DNA of 64,000 bases from Thalassospira lohafexi (GCF_002844275.1 NZ_NXGX01000001.1:248001-312000), one strand, 5' to 3'. Counted from the first letter of the stretch, positions 1-8,679 are shown. The notes: generated from the letters alone by a model not told the origin. Numbers and translations: made by a program.

Positions 1-150
1 CAGGATTTGGCACGCGGCAAGCCAAGCGAGATCGATTATCTCAATGGTTATATCGTACGCAAAGGCCGCGAATTTGGCATTGCCACCCCGACCAATCTTG
101 CGTTGCATGCCATCACCCGGCTACGCGAACTTAAGGGCGTTGCGGGTTAG
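1..150 (+). CDS. 2-dehydropantoate 2-reductase, C-terminal fragment
   Basis: The window opens inside a gene whose last 49 codons read in frame 1 and end in TAG at 148-150. The fragment contains QDLARGKPSEIDYLNG, then GIATPTN. This matches the C-terminal domain of ketopantoate reductases (PanE/ApbA family), where a conserved Glu-Ile-Asp segment lies near the substrate pocket. The family reduces 2-dehydropantoate to pantoate with NADPH for coenzyme A synthesis in the cytoplasm. The nucleotide-binding N-terminus lies outside the window, so I cannot tell panE itself from one of the many paralogs. The stop is only two bases from the stop of the convergent TetR gene. Confidence 0.7.
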   Translation, partial: QDLARGKPSEIDYLNGYIVRKGREFGIATPTNLALHAITRLRELKGVAG

Positions 151-152
151 TT

Positions 153-764
153 TCACATTTTTGTTTGCTTGAAGACATCGTCAAGGTGACGCTGAGTGAC
201 AGCGATGGCGGCCGCGGCGTCAACATGGCCAATCATTACGGATGTGCCCAGCCCGTGAACAAGCGCGATCAGCCTAGTGGCCTCAAAGGACGGATTGGCC
301 TGTGCTGGTAAGCTGCCGTCCCGCTGACATTCCATAAACAGATTACAAAGTTGTCGTTCCAATCGTTTTGGTCCGTCGGCGAAAGGGTGGGATGCCATAA
401 CACTATCGGTCATGGCAATAACCGCATAGGACAACCAGACAATATGGAAAGTCCGGCTGTCCGGTTCATTCGGGATAGCTTCGTTAGCAAATATCTCAAG
501 GATACGGCGCGGATTTTCACTAGTGATTTCCCCCGAAAGACGGTCAGCCCATCTTTGATGGCTGTCTGCTTCGAGTTTCAGCAAGGCGGCATGCATCAGC
601 CCCGCTTTGTCAGTGAAGTAATATTGTACCAGACGTAGGGAAACATTCGCCTCGGCCGCAACGGCGCGCATTGTGACCTCATGCAGTCCAATGCGTGTGG
701 CAAGCTTGATCAGGGCATTGATGATCTCGTTGCAACGTTGCTCATGATCGACAAATTTTGGCAT
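153..764 (-). CDS. TetR/AcrR family transcriptional regulator
   Basis: This 203-residue protein has an N-terminal TetR helix-turn-helix at about residues 10-57, including VTMRAVAAEANVSLRLVQYYF. That pattern is typical of the BetI-like branch. The remainder is an all-helical ligand-binding domain. It is divergent from a 14-TM efflux protein starting at 848, and the 83 bp between them hold a 34-bp palindrome. The usual TetR arrangement of local repressor plus exported inducer therefore fits. A GGAA motif sits a few bases before the ATG. The ligand cannot be read from the sequence. Confidence 0.88.
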   Translation of the reverse strand: MPKFVDHEQRCNEIINALIKLATRIGLHEVTMRAVAAEANVSLRLVQYYFTDKAGLMHAALLKLEADSHQRWADRLSGEITSENPRRILEIFANEAIPNEPDSRTFHIVWLSYAVIAMTDSVMASHPFADGPKRLERQLCNLFMECQRDGSLPAQANPSFEATRLIALVHGLGTSVMIGHVDAAAAIAVTQRHLDDVFKQTKM

Positions 765-787
765 CTGGTTCCGTCATTTTCTTGATC

Positions 788-821
788 TGATTTTTATGAT
801 ACAGTTGTACCATAAAAATCA
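788..821. promoter_or_regulatory. Palindromic operator between tetR and the efflux gene
   Basis: The left arm TGATTTTTATG and right arm CATAAAAATCA are perfect complements around the centre ATACAGTTGTAC, which is itself nearly symmetric. The site lies between the divergent starts at 764 and 848. It is the obvious candidate for the TetR-family binding site controlling both genes. This is inference from symmetry and position; no consensus is being matched. Confidence 0.7.
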
Positions 822-847
822 ATGCAGGCAAAGTCAGGAGTGAACAA

Positions 848-2320
848 ATGCCTGATCAGGAAAAAACGCCGTCAAAGAATAGTGTGGCATGCGACATCCC
901 ACCACGTTTGTGGTTGATTGCTTCCGTGATCGGTGCGGGGGCATTTCTGGCGATGATGGATTCAACCGTCATAAATCTGGCGGTTGGGCAAATTGACTCA
1001 AAATTCCCTCTCAGGTCAGACGCTATGCCTATTGATGATCGCGTCGGCAGTTCGGGTTTATGGTCAGAACTGCTTCCGGAACTCTCGCCAGGTACACTGA
1101 CCGTTTCGAGTTACTTGCTGGCTATGGCAGTTTCTTTGCCGCTGACCGGATGGCTTGGCAACCGGTTTGGGAATGCACGTTTATGGGTGATAACACTGGT
1201 AACGTTTCTAGGCGGTTCAATCATGTGTGCTGTTGCACCCGACGCAGTGGCCTTGATTGCCGGACGTATCGGGCAGGGGCTTTCGGCGGGAATAATGATC
1301 CCGGCGGGACAGGCACTTCTTGGGCGGATGGCCGGTCCAAGGCAGTTAGGGCGTATAATGGGAAGTGTCGGCTTTGCCGTCGCACTTGGTCCTGCACTAG
1401 GGCCAGCTATTGGTGGCTGGCTGGTTGAGACGTTTTCATGGCGCTGGATATTCTGGCTTAACATGCCGGTTGGCGCGCTGGCTCTGGTTGGTTCATTTCT
1501 TCTGTCGGCCAATGAACCTAAGCAGGCAGATTATAATGCGCACTTTGATGCTCGGGGATATCTGCTATTGGCGACGGGGCTGCTTTTGGCTCTGACCGGG
1601 GCTATCCTTGTGCAAGAGCCAAGCCATATGGATTTGGCGGCGGGGATGATCGCGGTCGGGACTGTCACCCTTGTCTGTTTTTTTAAAAGAACACCGTCGT
1701 GCGGAAGGTGTCTTGTTGATCCATCCTTGATGGAGGTGGCATGTTTTCGCGCTGGTTTCTTCGCGTCGGGCCTGACGGCGATGAACATGTACGGCGGGTT
1801 GCTGTTCTTGTCAGTTTTTTTCGAGACGCAAACCGGTTTAGGGTTGAGCCAGATTGGCGGATTGTTGTTTTCTATGGGGACCGGGGCGGCGTTGGCATTG
1901 CCGGTTTGCGGCATGCTTTGCGATCGGTTTGGAGCCGGGGCGGTCTTGTTGTCGGGATCTGGTTTGCTTTTGCTCAATACCGTTGCGTTGATGTTTTCTG
2001 AAAATGGCAGCTTTATTATGCTGGCTATACTGTTGGCGTTGCGCGGTGCGGGTCTGGCATTGACTCAGATGCCAGCAGTGACTGGCGCCTATGTTTCGGT
2101 GGATAAGGGGCGCATGGGCGATGCGGCTACCTTGATCAATCTGGTGCAGCGGGCCGGGGCCTGTATCGGCGTGGCGGTTATCGCAACGCTGACAGCATGG
2201 GGCGGGCTGCCAGATATGCTGTCGGGATTGGTCTTTTTGCTGCTATTGGCAGTTGCAATGACATTGCCAGCATTACAGATGATGCGCGCGGAAAATCGAG
2301 TGGGATCAGTCCGGTTGTAA
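848..2320 (+). CDS. MFS multidrug efflux transporter, DHA2 (14-TM) type
   Basis: This 490-residue polytopic membrane protein resembles the EmrB/QacA branch of the major facilitator superfamily. The first helix contains MDSTVINLAV, matching the DHA2 motif around a membrane Asp. Motif A is GWLGNRFGNARLW and motif C is GFAVALGPALGPAIGG. Length and hydrophobic pattern fit 14 helices. These pumps exchange protons for hydrophobic or cationic drugs at the inner membrane. A GGAG sequence precedes the ATG. No EmrA-like adaptor is adjacent, so it probably works alone. Its divergent TetR neighbour suggests substrate-induced expression. The last 15 bases overlap the end of the opposing EamA gene. Confidence 0.88.
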   Translation: MPDQEKTPSKNSVACDIPPRLWLIASVIGAGAFLAMMDSTVINLAVGQIDSKFPLRSDAMPIDDRVGSSGLWSELLPELSPGTLTVSSYLLAMAVSLPLTGWLGNRFGNARLWVITLVTFLGGSIMCAVAPDAVALIAGRIGQGLSAGIMIPAGQALLGRMAGPRQLGRIMGSVGFAVALGPALGPAIGGWLVETFSWRWIFWLNMPVGALALVGSFLLSANEPKQADYNAHFDARGYLLLATGLLLALTGAILVQEPSHMDLAAGMIAVGTVTLVCFFKRTPSCGRCLVDPSLMEVACFRAGFFASGLTAMNMYGGLLFLSVFFETQTGLGLSQIGGLLFSMGTGAALALPVCGMLCDRFGAGAVLLSGSGLLLLNTVALMFSENGSFIMLAILLALRGAGLALTQMPAVTGAYVSVDKGRMGDAATLINLVQRAGACIGVAVIATLTAWGGLPDMLSGLVFLLLLAVAMTLPALQMMRAENRVGSVRL

Positions 2321-3244
2321 CGGTGATACCTTTTTGGCTGGTGGCGTTGTGATGTCCGGTTTTGGAATGGGAACGCCTATTCTGTCACCAAACATCACAA
2401 TTGCTGCGGCAAGCACGATCAGGAAAGCCCCAACCAAGCTCACCGGTGCGGGGAGCAGGCCAAACACGGTAACATCCAGCAACAGCGCCCAGATCATTGC
2501 GGTATATTCGAATGCGGCCAGTGTCGATGCTGGGGCGCGTGCCAATGCTTCGGTCATGAAAATATGGGCCAGTCCACCGGTCAGCCCCGCTCCGGTCAGG
2601 CAGGCCAGAACTTTGAAGGATGGATCAGCCCAGCCAAACGGCAGGGTCAGCAACCCACCCAGCGAGCAGATCACAGCAAAATAAAACGCGATGGTGCCAG
2701 CTGATTCCGTGCTTGTCAGGGCCTTGATCTGAACCTTGGCAAAGGCGGTGGTGACGGCCATGGCAAGCCCAGCCCCAATGCCGAGCAGAACACCAGTATC
2801 GATCCCCGGTGTTGAGAGTGTCGGCCACAGCATCAGGAACACGCCGCCAAACCCGGCGAAAGTGGCGGTAAACACGGCAATGCCAGGCTTCTCCCGCAGC
2901 ATGACCATGGCAATCGGTAAAACCAGAAGCGGTGCCAAGAAGCCAAGTGCGGTTGCAAGAGCAAGCGGTAGATAGGCCAAAGACAGGAACGAAAAGAACA
3001 TCGACACGACGCCAAATGTGCTGCGTTTAAGATGTCCCATCGGGCGCGCGGTGCGAAGTCCACGCGGGAACTGGCGTCGCCACATCAAATACATCACAAT
3101 CGGGATCAGCGCGACGGAGCTTCGCCAGAACATGATTTGGCCCACCGGTGCCTCAAAAGACGCCAGCCGGACAAAAAGGCTCATAATCGCAAACAGGCCG
3201 GTCGCCGCTAACCGCAAGCCAACACCGGACCAAAATGTATTCAT
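2306..3244 (-). CDS. DMT superfamily transporter (EamA domains)
   Basis: This is a 312-residue inner-membrane protein with about ten hydrophobic helices in two EamA halves. The first half is about residues 10-135 and the second about 150-285. EamA proteins export small metabolites such as amino acids or nucleosides. The start at 3244 (MNTFWSGVG) is preferred because GGAGG lies about nine bases upstream; a longer reading frame adds 11 residues with no better signal. The tail after the last helix is hydrophilic and Pro/Lys-rich. The substrate is unknown. It is convergent with, and slightly overlaps, the MFS gene. Confidence 0.85.
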   Translation of the reverse strand: MNTFWSGVGLRLAATGLFAIMSLFVRLASFEAPVGQIMFWRSSVALIPIVMYLMWRRQFPRGLRTARPMGHLKRSTFGVVSMFFSFLSLAYLPLALATALGFLAPLLVLPIAMVMLREKPGIAVFTATFAGFGGVFLMLWPTLSTPGIDTGVLLGIGAGLAMAVTTAFAKVQIKALTSTESAGTIAFYFAVICSLGGLLTLPFGWADPSFKVLACLTGAGLTGGLAHIFMTEALARAPASTLAAFEYTAMIWALLLDVTVFGLLPAPVSLVGAFLIVLAAAIVMFGDRIGVPIPKPDITTPPAKKVSPLQPD

Positions 3245-3847
3245 TCCTGCTAACCTCCGACATGCTTCCTTTATCAATACCGGAACCCGTCAGGTTTGCA
3301 TGAATGACAAATTCTCATATCTGGGCTGAAGAAAATTTGCGACTTGGTCGCAGGTGCCGAGGTTTTGCAGGGTGAAGGCAAATATCTGGACGCTTAGTGC
3401 ATAGATATGGACAAACGGCATAGTGACATTGCCAGATTGCTTCAAAGTTGTGCTCATCAGAAAGGGTGCCGTTGCCAGATACGATGAAATGTCATCGGGC
3501 GATGGTGCAGGTCGAAAACCAGGTAGGGAAAGGCCTTTGATGATGTTAAGCGCGACGTACTGTAGCGGCGATGATGTCATCGCGTGCAGACAGCCACCTC
3601 ACCAGCGTCCAGTGGTGATTATTGAACAAAATCTTGCAAACCTTGATCAGGCGATTACGCAATACCTTGGTCTTGGGGATATTATTCTTGTGCCCAATCC
3701 GTATCATGGCCTTCATATGATACGGATGTTCGAGGCCGAGAATATTGAAATTATGGCGGTCGTGGGCATTCATCCCGCGCACGATACAACGCTTTGGGCA
3801 GTATAACGCACAAATCTCCCCGATCGTCTAACAAAAGCCTGAAAAGG
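3245..3847. other. Gene-poor stretch between EamA and AraC genes
   Basis: About 600 bases with no confident gene. Open frames exist on both strands, but they lack family resemblance and good ribosome sites. The one exception is a short plus-strand stretch that faintly recalls an aminotransferase, listed separately. The part just after 3245 must hold the promoter of the minus-strand EamA gene. Confidence 0.6.
3603..3806 (+). pseudogene. Possible remnant of a PLP-dependent aminotransferase-like gene
   Basis: The plus strand encodes ITQYLGLGDIILVPNPYHG followed by a Glu/Ile-rich segment. This resembles the central part of fold-type I PLP enzymes (class I aminotransferase, MocR or cystathionine lyase), where GD-x-V-x-V-x-x-P-x-Y recurs. 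Nothing upstream or downstream continues the family: the catalytic lysine region is absent and a stop follows at once. I read it as a decayed gene fragment at best. A chance resemblance is quite possible. Confidence 0.25.
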
Positions 3848-3877
3848 ACGCCCAACCGTACCACGTCGGTTGGGCGT
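3848..3877 (-). terminator. Terminator hairpin for the AraC gene
   Basis: A perfect 11-bp stem, ACGCCCAACCG paired with CGGTTGGGCGT, encloses an 8-base loop. Read on the minus strand it is followed by a T-rich CCTTTTC. It sits just past the stop of the minus-strand AraC gene, so it most likely ends that transcript. Confidence 0.7.
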
Positions 3878-3884
3878 TGTGCCA

Positions 3885-4937
3885 TTAGATCAGCCCGTAA
3901 AGCCAGCTTTCATAGCGTTTGTCGACAAGGTCATTGGTGTTTGTTGTTTGGCGTTCGTTAACCACGGCCCCATTGCGGACTTCGCCCGGTGTTGTGTCGT
4001 ACTTTTCACGGAATGCCCGGATAAAACTGGCGTCGCTGGAAAAGCCGCACTCCAAAGCAATGTCATAGATCGAAGAACGGGCCCTTAAAGGATCGTTCAA
4101 CAGCGATATTGCCTGACGTAACCGCATGTCGCGAATGTAATTGTAAACACCGCCATAAGGCGCAAAGTAATTGTACAGCTTGGACCGAGAGACCCCAAGA
4201 TCATGTGCCGCCTGACGTGGGTTCAGATCCGGTGAGCCAAGATTGTCGCGAAAGTAACGGCGCATGCGGACCATGTTCATGATGCCGTTTCGCTGATGGC
4301 TTGTTTCACGGGTGAGGCCGGTTGCCGTGTTGATGCAGTTTGCGAACATCAAGGCGAATATTTTCTCGACAGTACTTGACTGTTGATGAGTGAGAGAACG
4401 GACATTTTTGTGCAATGAGATCAATTGATCACGCAGCATTCGGACCATCGGGTCGCCTGGATCAAGAAACCGTATGCAGTGATCGTTCGGTTGATGAAGT
4501 AATTCTTCAACAAGGGGACGCGGGATGACCAGTGTTAAGGTCTGCAAATCACTTGTCTGGGCTATAAATGGTTGTGTCAGGTCATAGACAACAAGGCCAT
4601 TACGTTTTATTTCCGTGCCGCCCTTACCGGTTTCGCAATGAACCGTACCGTTGGTGTAAAGGCCAACGCCATAGTGGTCCATACCGTTGCCAGCAATCTG
4701 ACTATACGCACGTTCAAAACTTTGTTGCCGTGATTTCACATCCATCAACATCAATGAGCCGAAAAGATGAGACTCAATACTTGACGTAAAGTTTTCTTCG
4801 CGAACTGTTTTGTCGGCTTCGACCCCAAAAAGACAATTGATTGAGTCTTTCCAAACGCCATAGCGTTCATGCATTGGAAGGTTATCGACCGTAAAAAAAG
4901 AGCTGGAACAACCAGCTGACGCCTGTTCCGATTGCAT
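3885..4937 (-). CDS. AraC family transcriptional regulator
   Basis: This is a 350-residue regulator. Residues from about 20 to 210 form an AraC-binding-like (AraC_binding_2 type) sensor domain with no cupin metal motif. The C-terminal third, about 235-330, is a double helix-turn-helix of AraC type. It contains RQAAHDLGVSRSKLYNYF and the second-helix signature IYDIALECGFSSDASFIRAF. The start at 4937 (MQSEQ) is chosen because GGGGAAG lies seven bases before it. It stands alone between a terminator and a long AT-rich region, so its targets and effector are not evident. Confidence 0.85.
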   Translation of the reverse strand: MQSEQASAGCSSSFFTVDNLPMHERYGVWKDSINCLFGVEADKTVREENFTSSIESHLFGSLMLMDVKSRQQSFERAYSQIAGNGMDHYGVGLYTNGTVHCETGKGGTEIKRNGLVVYDLTQPFIAQTSDLQTLTLVIPRPLVEELLHQPNDHCIRFLDPGDPMVRMLRDQLISLHKNVRSLTHQQSSTVEKIFALMFANCINTATGLTRETSHQRNGIMNMVRMRRYFRDNLGSPDLNPRQAAHDLGVSRSKLYNYFAPYGGVYNYIRDMRLRQAISLLNDPLRARSSIYDIALECGFSSDASFIRAFREKYDTTPGEVRNGAVVNERQTTNTNDLVDKRYESWLYGLI

Positions 4938-5617
4938 TGTTATCTTCCCCAAATGGCCTACATGGCACGCATCGGATGATGCATTATTTGAAATGTGGAT
5001 TGGGTCAGGCTTACTTGCCTATCCACTAATGTAAGATAACTTAAATTAACCAATAGTGCAAAATCACTTATGTATAGGCATACTAAAAGTGTTAATTAGA
5101 ATGCTGAGAAAGTGGTAATGCACCGTCGTGCGGTACAGGGACTCTCGGGATAGACCACAATGTCCGAGCCAAGGACCACGTGTTGCAGGCCGACGTCTGG
5201 TTGTCAGGCCGAAGAGCCAGGGAAACAGTTTTCGTACTACTTGTGACGGAGTCCCTTATTTTAGGTGCTTGTATTTCTTACTGTTTTTGTCTTGCGCCTT
5301 GAGGCTCGCGCCACGGGTCAGATCGAACTTCGCATACCGTATATTTATATATTCAATTAATTATATATTTGAAAATACTTTAGTATAGTAAATTCTTGAA
5401 TTTCTACACCAAAGTATTGGTCCGTGTTTCTGTAACGCGCGGATGGCAAGGGTTAGCGGGCTTTTTCTGGACATTATGTAAAATGTTTTGGACGCTCTGC
5501 GCATTGGTTTCACGCAATGTGTGATATCTCCGTCTAGACAAAACTAAAATAGAATCTCGAAAGCACAATCCGCTTCGAGCGATCAGGTAGAGCCGTCATA
5601 TTTCTCCGGGGGAGAAG
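4938..5617. other. Long AT-rich intergenic region
   Basis: About 680 bases without a convincing protein gene. The flanks are strongly AT-rich, while 5130-5300 is more GC-rich and contains inverted and direct repeats (listed separately). The region must contain the promoter for the AraC gene on the left and for the hypothetical gene at 5618 on the right. A single open frame at 5128-5388 has no family resemblance and no ribosome site. Confidence 0.6.
5137..5256 (+). other. Compact structured element, possible small RNA
   Basis: AGGGACTC at 5137-5144 and GAGTCCCT at 5249-5256 are perfect complements that would close a domain of about 120 bases. Inside are a CTCGG/CCGAG hairpin (5144-5148 with 5164-5168), an ACCACGT arm facing ACGTCTGGT (5175-5181 with 5193-5201) and a direct repeat CAGGCCGA at 5186 and 5205. 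The island of higher GC sits in AT-rich flanks, and TTATTTT follows the closing arm. This is compatible with a small RNA or structured leader. I match it to no known RNA family, and the strand is a guess. Confidence 0.25.
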
Positions 5618-6202
5618 ATGAATTCATTCGAATTACACCCAGCACGCCGTAAAGGAGAGGTCTATCATACAGACCCTGGACGGTATCTGGGGGAAAACTG
5701 CCATCTAGACCCAGGCCGTCGGCATGGGGAACCAAACCACGAGGTTTGGAAAGATCTCATTTCGATGCGTTTGACTGCTGCGGCCAAGCGCACCTTATTT
5801 TCCGCACAAGAAGCGGAAGATTCGACCTGCTTCGACAATTCCAACGCTGAAAACGCCACAGCAATGATCCGTGCGATTGGCGACAGTGTTGCGGTCCTAA
5901 AGTCCATTGTCGATATCATGCCCGCCCTTGAACGATTGATTTCAGTAAATTCTGGGCTTGAAGCCAAGCGCCGAGATCCCAAAACCATTGAGCATCGAAC
6001 ATCGGAAAAGCTTCCGCCCAAGCGATCGCTGACAAATAATAATGGCTGGTCGGCGGATGCCATGATCGAAATGCATAATATGTGTGCCGAAAGCCGCCGA
6101 AAGCCAGCGGGAAAGCCGACATTAAACGAAGTATATGAACACAAAGACGACAGCACGGATAATGTGATCCCACCCGGTCCACGTTATTACAAACCGAATT
6201 AA
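5618..6202 (+). CDS. Hypothetical protein, hydrophilic
   Basis: I do not recognise this 194-residue protein. A strong ribosome site (GGGGGAG) lies a few bases before the ATG, which supports it as real. The N-terminus carries two similar short units, TDPGRYLGENCH and LDPGRRHGEPNH. The middle, about residues 85-115, is helical and mildly hydrophobic (MIRAIGDSVAVLKSIVDIM). The C-terminal half is charged and low in complexity, ending PPGPRYYKPN. There is no signal peptide or membrane helix, so it should be cytoplasmic. It is a single-gene unit flanked by an AT-rich leader and a hairpin downstream. Confidence 0.6.
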   Translation: MNSFELHPARRKGEVYHTDPGRYLGENCHLDPGRRHGEPNHEVWKDLISMRLTAAAKRTLFSAQEAEDSTCFDNSNAENATAMIRAIGDSVAVLKSIVDIMPALERLISVNSGLEAKRRDPKTIEHRTSEKLPPKRSLTNNNGWSADAMIEMHNMCAESRRKPAGKPTLNEVYEHKDDSTDNVIPPGPRYYKPN

Positions 6203-6207
6203 CGGCT

Positions 6208-6250
6208 GTCCGGATGGATGGGGTTTTACAAGCCCCCCAATTGTCCGGAC
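6208..6250 (+). terminator. Possible terminator after hypothetical gene
   Basis: GTCCGGA at 6208-6214 pairs with TCCGGAC at 6244-6250, and an inner GGGG/CCCC pairing can extend the hairpin. It begins just past the stop at 6202. There is no clear T tract, so termination is only a suggestion. Confidence 0.35.
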
Positions 6251-6383
6251 CAGTTAGTTGTCTGTGATCAATGATTGCGCCGCCGAAACGACGAAGGTGA
6301 CTTTGTCTGTTCGGCGGTAGTTTTTTGCGATCTGTAGCGCACCACGCATCCGATTTTTTTCTCTTGGCGCAGCATCCAGCGGT

Positions 6384-7184
6384 TTACCGGAAATAGCCCC
6401 CGGGTGTTTTGCCTGTTGCCTTGCGAAACATGGCAATAAAGGCTGACGTGTTTTCATATCCCAAATCAATGGCGACTTCTGTGACTGGCCGTTCATTGGC
6501 CAACCGTTCCAGCGCATACAGCAGTCGCAACTTTTGCCGCCATTCACGAAACGGCATGCCGGTTTCACGTTGAAACAGACGGGCAAGTGTGCGGCTTGAC
6601 GCACCACAAACCTTTGCCCAGTCATCAAGTGTGCGGTTGTCGGCAGGATCCCCTTGCAGATGTTCGCATATCCTTGAAAGTCGGGGGTCTTTTGGGGCAG
6701 GCAAATACAAATTGTCCTGATCCGGGGCCTTTAGTTGATCGAGCAAAACACGGATAAGACGCCCTTCTTCGCCGTCTTCGTCATACTCAGTCGGGATTTC
6801 GGTCGCCGCACGGATCAGTTCACGCAACAGCGGACTGACGTCAAGAACCATGCATCGGTTGGGTAGGTTCACCGAAACATCACGTCCGATATAAAGGTGG
6901 CGTGCACGGGTTAATCCGCTGCAGGTTACCGCATGATCGGTATGGGGCGGCACCCAGACAGCCCGCTGTGGCGGGACGATCCACATGCCGGCCTCTGTCA
7001 GGACGGTCATGGTTCCTTCAATGGCGTATAAGAGCTGGTTCCAGTCATGACTATGGGCGGCAACGTGATAGCCCGCAGGCATATCACTGACCCGGACATA
7101 GACCGCACGCGGCAATTCTTTTGGCCGGGGACGGTTGTTGTGATGAATGGGACGGCCTTCAAACGTGTTCATGATGTGGGACAT
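6384..7184 (-). CDS. AraC family regulator with cupin sensor domain
   Basis: This 266-residue protein has an N-terminal cupin from about residues 30-110, including AAHSHDWNQLLY and VPPHTDHAV, which supply the usual His-rich cupin motifs. The C-terminal AraC helix-turn-helix pair spans about 165-262, with CGASSRTLARLFQRETGMPF and EVAIDLGYENTSAFIAMF. The layout matches the NimR/YdeC-type group, which in E. coli regulates an adjacent MFS exporter. Here too an MFS gene starts divergently 156 bp away, so local control of that transporter is likely. The inducer is unknown. Confidence 0.87.
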   Translation of the reverse strand: MSHIMNTFEGRPIHHNNRPRPKELPRAVYVRVSDMPAGYHVAAHSHDWNQLLYAIEGTMTVLTEAGMWIVPPQRAVWVPPHTDHAVTCSGLTRARHLYIGRDVSVNLPNRCMVLDVSPLLRELIRAATEIPTEYDEDGEEGRLIRVLLDQLKAPDQDNLYLPAPKDPRLSRICEHLQGDPADNRTLDDWAKVCGASSRTLARLFQRETGMPFREWRQKLRLLYALERLANERPVTEVAIDLGYENTSAFIAMFRKATGKTPGGYFR

Positions 7185-7340
7185 GACATTCGTCCAAATA
7201 AAACTGTCTGATTTGCGGTATATATTGGCAGATTATCGTAAGACAGACGATCTCGACAGGTTTAACTTGGTCTCATTCCAAATCAACCATTGTTGTGACA
7301 AAGGACCCGCCACCAACGCGGCCCTGTCTGGGGAGACAAA

Positions 7341-8612
7341 ATGTCCAAACAAATCATACCAGAAGCCAGTAATCACGCCGCCCCGCTCGGTGACGTGGCA
7401 AATGGTGATGTCGGTGGCCCGGTTTATAAGGGCTGGCGCAACCCCGAAGTTCTTTTGATTGTTATGGCTGCGGCCATGCCGCTGTCCTTTTCAACCTGGA
7501 TGGCGCTTTTAAATAATTTTTCGGTCGAGATGGCCGATTTTACCGGACGTGAAATCGGAATTTTGCAGTCTTTGCGGGAAATTCCAGGCTTTATGGCCTT
7601 TAGCGCGATATTTGTTCTACTGATTTTACGCGAACAGACCTTTGCCTTGCTCTCATTGTTGGTGTTGGGGATCGGGGTGGCGATTTCGGGTTATTTCCCG
7701 ACGGTGATCGGGCTGTATTGCACCACGGTCCTGATGTCGATTGGCTTCCATTACTTTGAAACCATGCAGCAGGCCTTGTCCCTGCAGTGGGTGAAAAAGG
7801 AACGCACCGCGATGGTGATGGGCCGGCAGCTTTCAGCCAAGTCCGTGTCGTCGCTGGTGATGTTTGGCATCGTCTGGGTGATGCTTGAAGTGTTCAATGT
7901 CGAGTATCGCTATGTCTATCTGCTGGGGGGGGCGTTGACCGTTCTTGCCGCCCTGTTTGTCTGGGGCGCTTTCCCCAAATTCTCTGATGCGCATCCGCAA
8001 ACCAAAAAACTGATCCTGCGCAAACGCTATTGGCTGTATTACGCCCTGACCTTCATGAGCGGTGCCCGTCGTCAGATATTTACCGTCTTTGCCGGTTTCC
8101 TGATGGTTGAGAAATTCGGCTATGACGCCGCGACCATCACGCTGTTGTTCCTTTTCAACCATGCGATCAACATGGTGCTGGCACCAAAAATTGGAAAACT
8201 GATTGCCAAATGGGGCGAGAGACGGGCACTCACGTTTGAATATGTCGGTTTGTTCATCGTCTTTGTGTCCTATGCCTTTGTCGAGAACGACAAGATCGCC
8301 GGTGGGCTTTATGTGATTGACCATCTGTTCTTTGCGATGGCGATTGCGATCAAAACCTATTTCCAGAAGATCGCTGATCCGGCTGATATCTCCTCGACTG
8401 CGGGTGTCAGCTTTACAATCAACCATATCGCCGCGGTGTTTATTCCCGCAGCCTTTGGCCTGATTTGGCTGTTGTCACCAAGTGCGGTCTTCCTTGCGGG
8501 GGCTGCGATGGCGGCCGTGTCGCTGGTCCTTGCCCTTAACGTGCCGAATGACCCGGAACCGGGAAATGAGGTGGTGCGGGGGTATAAATCGGCGCAACTG
8601 CATCCGGCCTGA
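7341..8612 (+). CDS. MFS transporter, 12-TM
   Basis: This is a 423-residue protein with about 12 hydrophobic helices and a soluble N-terminal stretch of about 30 residues. GGGGAG lies five bases before the ATG, fixing the start. The centre carries SGARRQIFTVFAGFLMVEKF, a motif I associate with a conserved but poorly characterised MFS branch. Typical sugar or drug motifs are not obvious, so the substrate cannot be given. The divergent AraC/cupin regulator is the likely controller. A strong hairpin terminator follows. Confidence 0.82.
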   Translation: MSKQIIPEASNHAAPLGDVANGDVGGPVYKGWRNPEVLLIVMAAAMPLSFSTWMALLNNFSVEMADFTGREIGILQSLREIPGFMAFSAIFVLLILREQTFALLSLLVLGIGVAISGYFPTVIGLYCTTVLMSIGFHYFETMQQALSLQWVKKERTAMVMGRQLSAKSVSSLVMFGIVWVMLEVFNVEYRYVYLLGGALTVLAALFVWGAFPKFSDAHPQTKKLILRKRYWLYYALTFMSGARRQIFTVFAGFLMVEKFGYDAATITLLFLFNHAINMVLAPKIGKLIAKWGERRALTFEYVGLFIVFVSYAFVENDKIAGGLYVIDHLFFAMAIAIKTYFQKIADPADISSTAGVSFTINHIAAVFIPAAFGLIWLLSPSAVFLAGAAMAAVSLVLALNVPNDPEPGNEVVRGYKSAQLHPA

Positions 8613-8647
8613 TCAGAAGCTTTTAAACTGTCGATTGACGTGACTTT

Positions 8648-8679
8648 AGAAACGCCTGCGCAATGACGCAGGCGTTTCT
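8648..8679 (+). terminator. Rho-independent terminator after MFS gene
   Basis: A perfect 13-bp stem, AGAAACGCCTGCG with CGCAGGCGTTTCT, encloses a 6-base loop (CAATGA) and is followed by GTTTGTGTTTG on the plus strand. It separates the MFS gene from cpdB. Confidence 0.85.

Noticed and set aside
3546-3782. Minus-strand frame resembling a transposase fragment
   Set aside because: Basic and His/Asn-rich, but no DDE or IS end signatures and no inverted repeats nearby.
5128-5388. Open frame of 86 codons in the AT-rich gap
   Set aside because: No ribosome site, unnatural composition (Arg/Gln-rich then Tyr/Ile-rich) and it overlaps the structured element.
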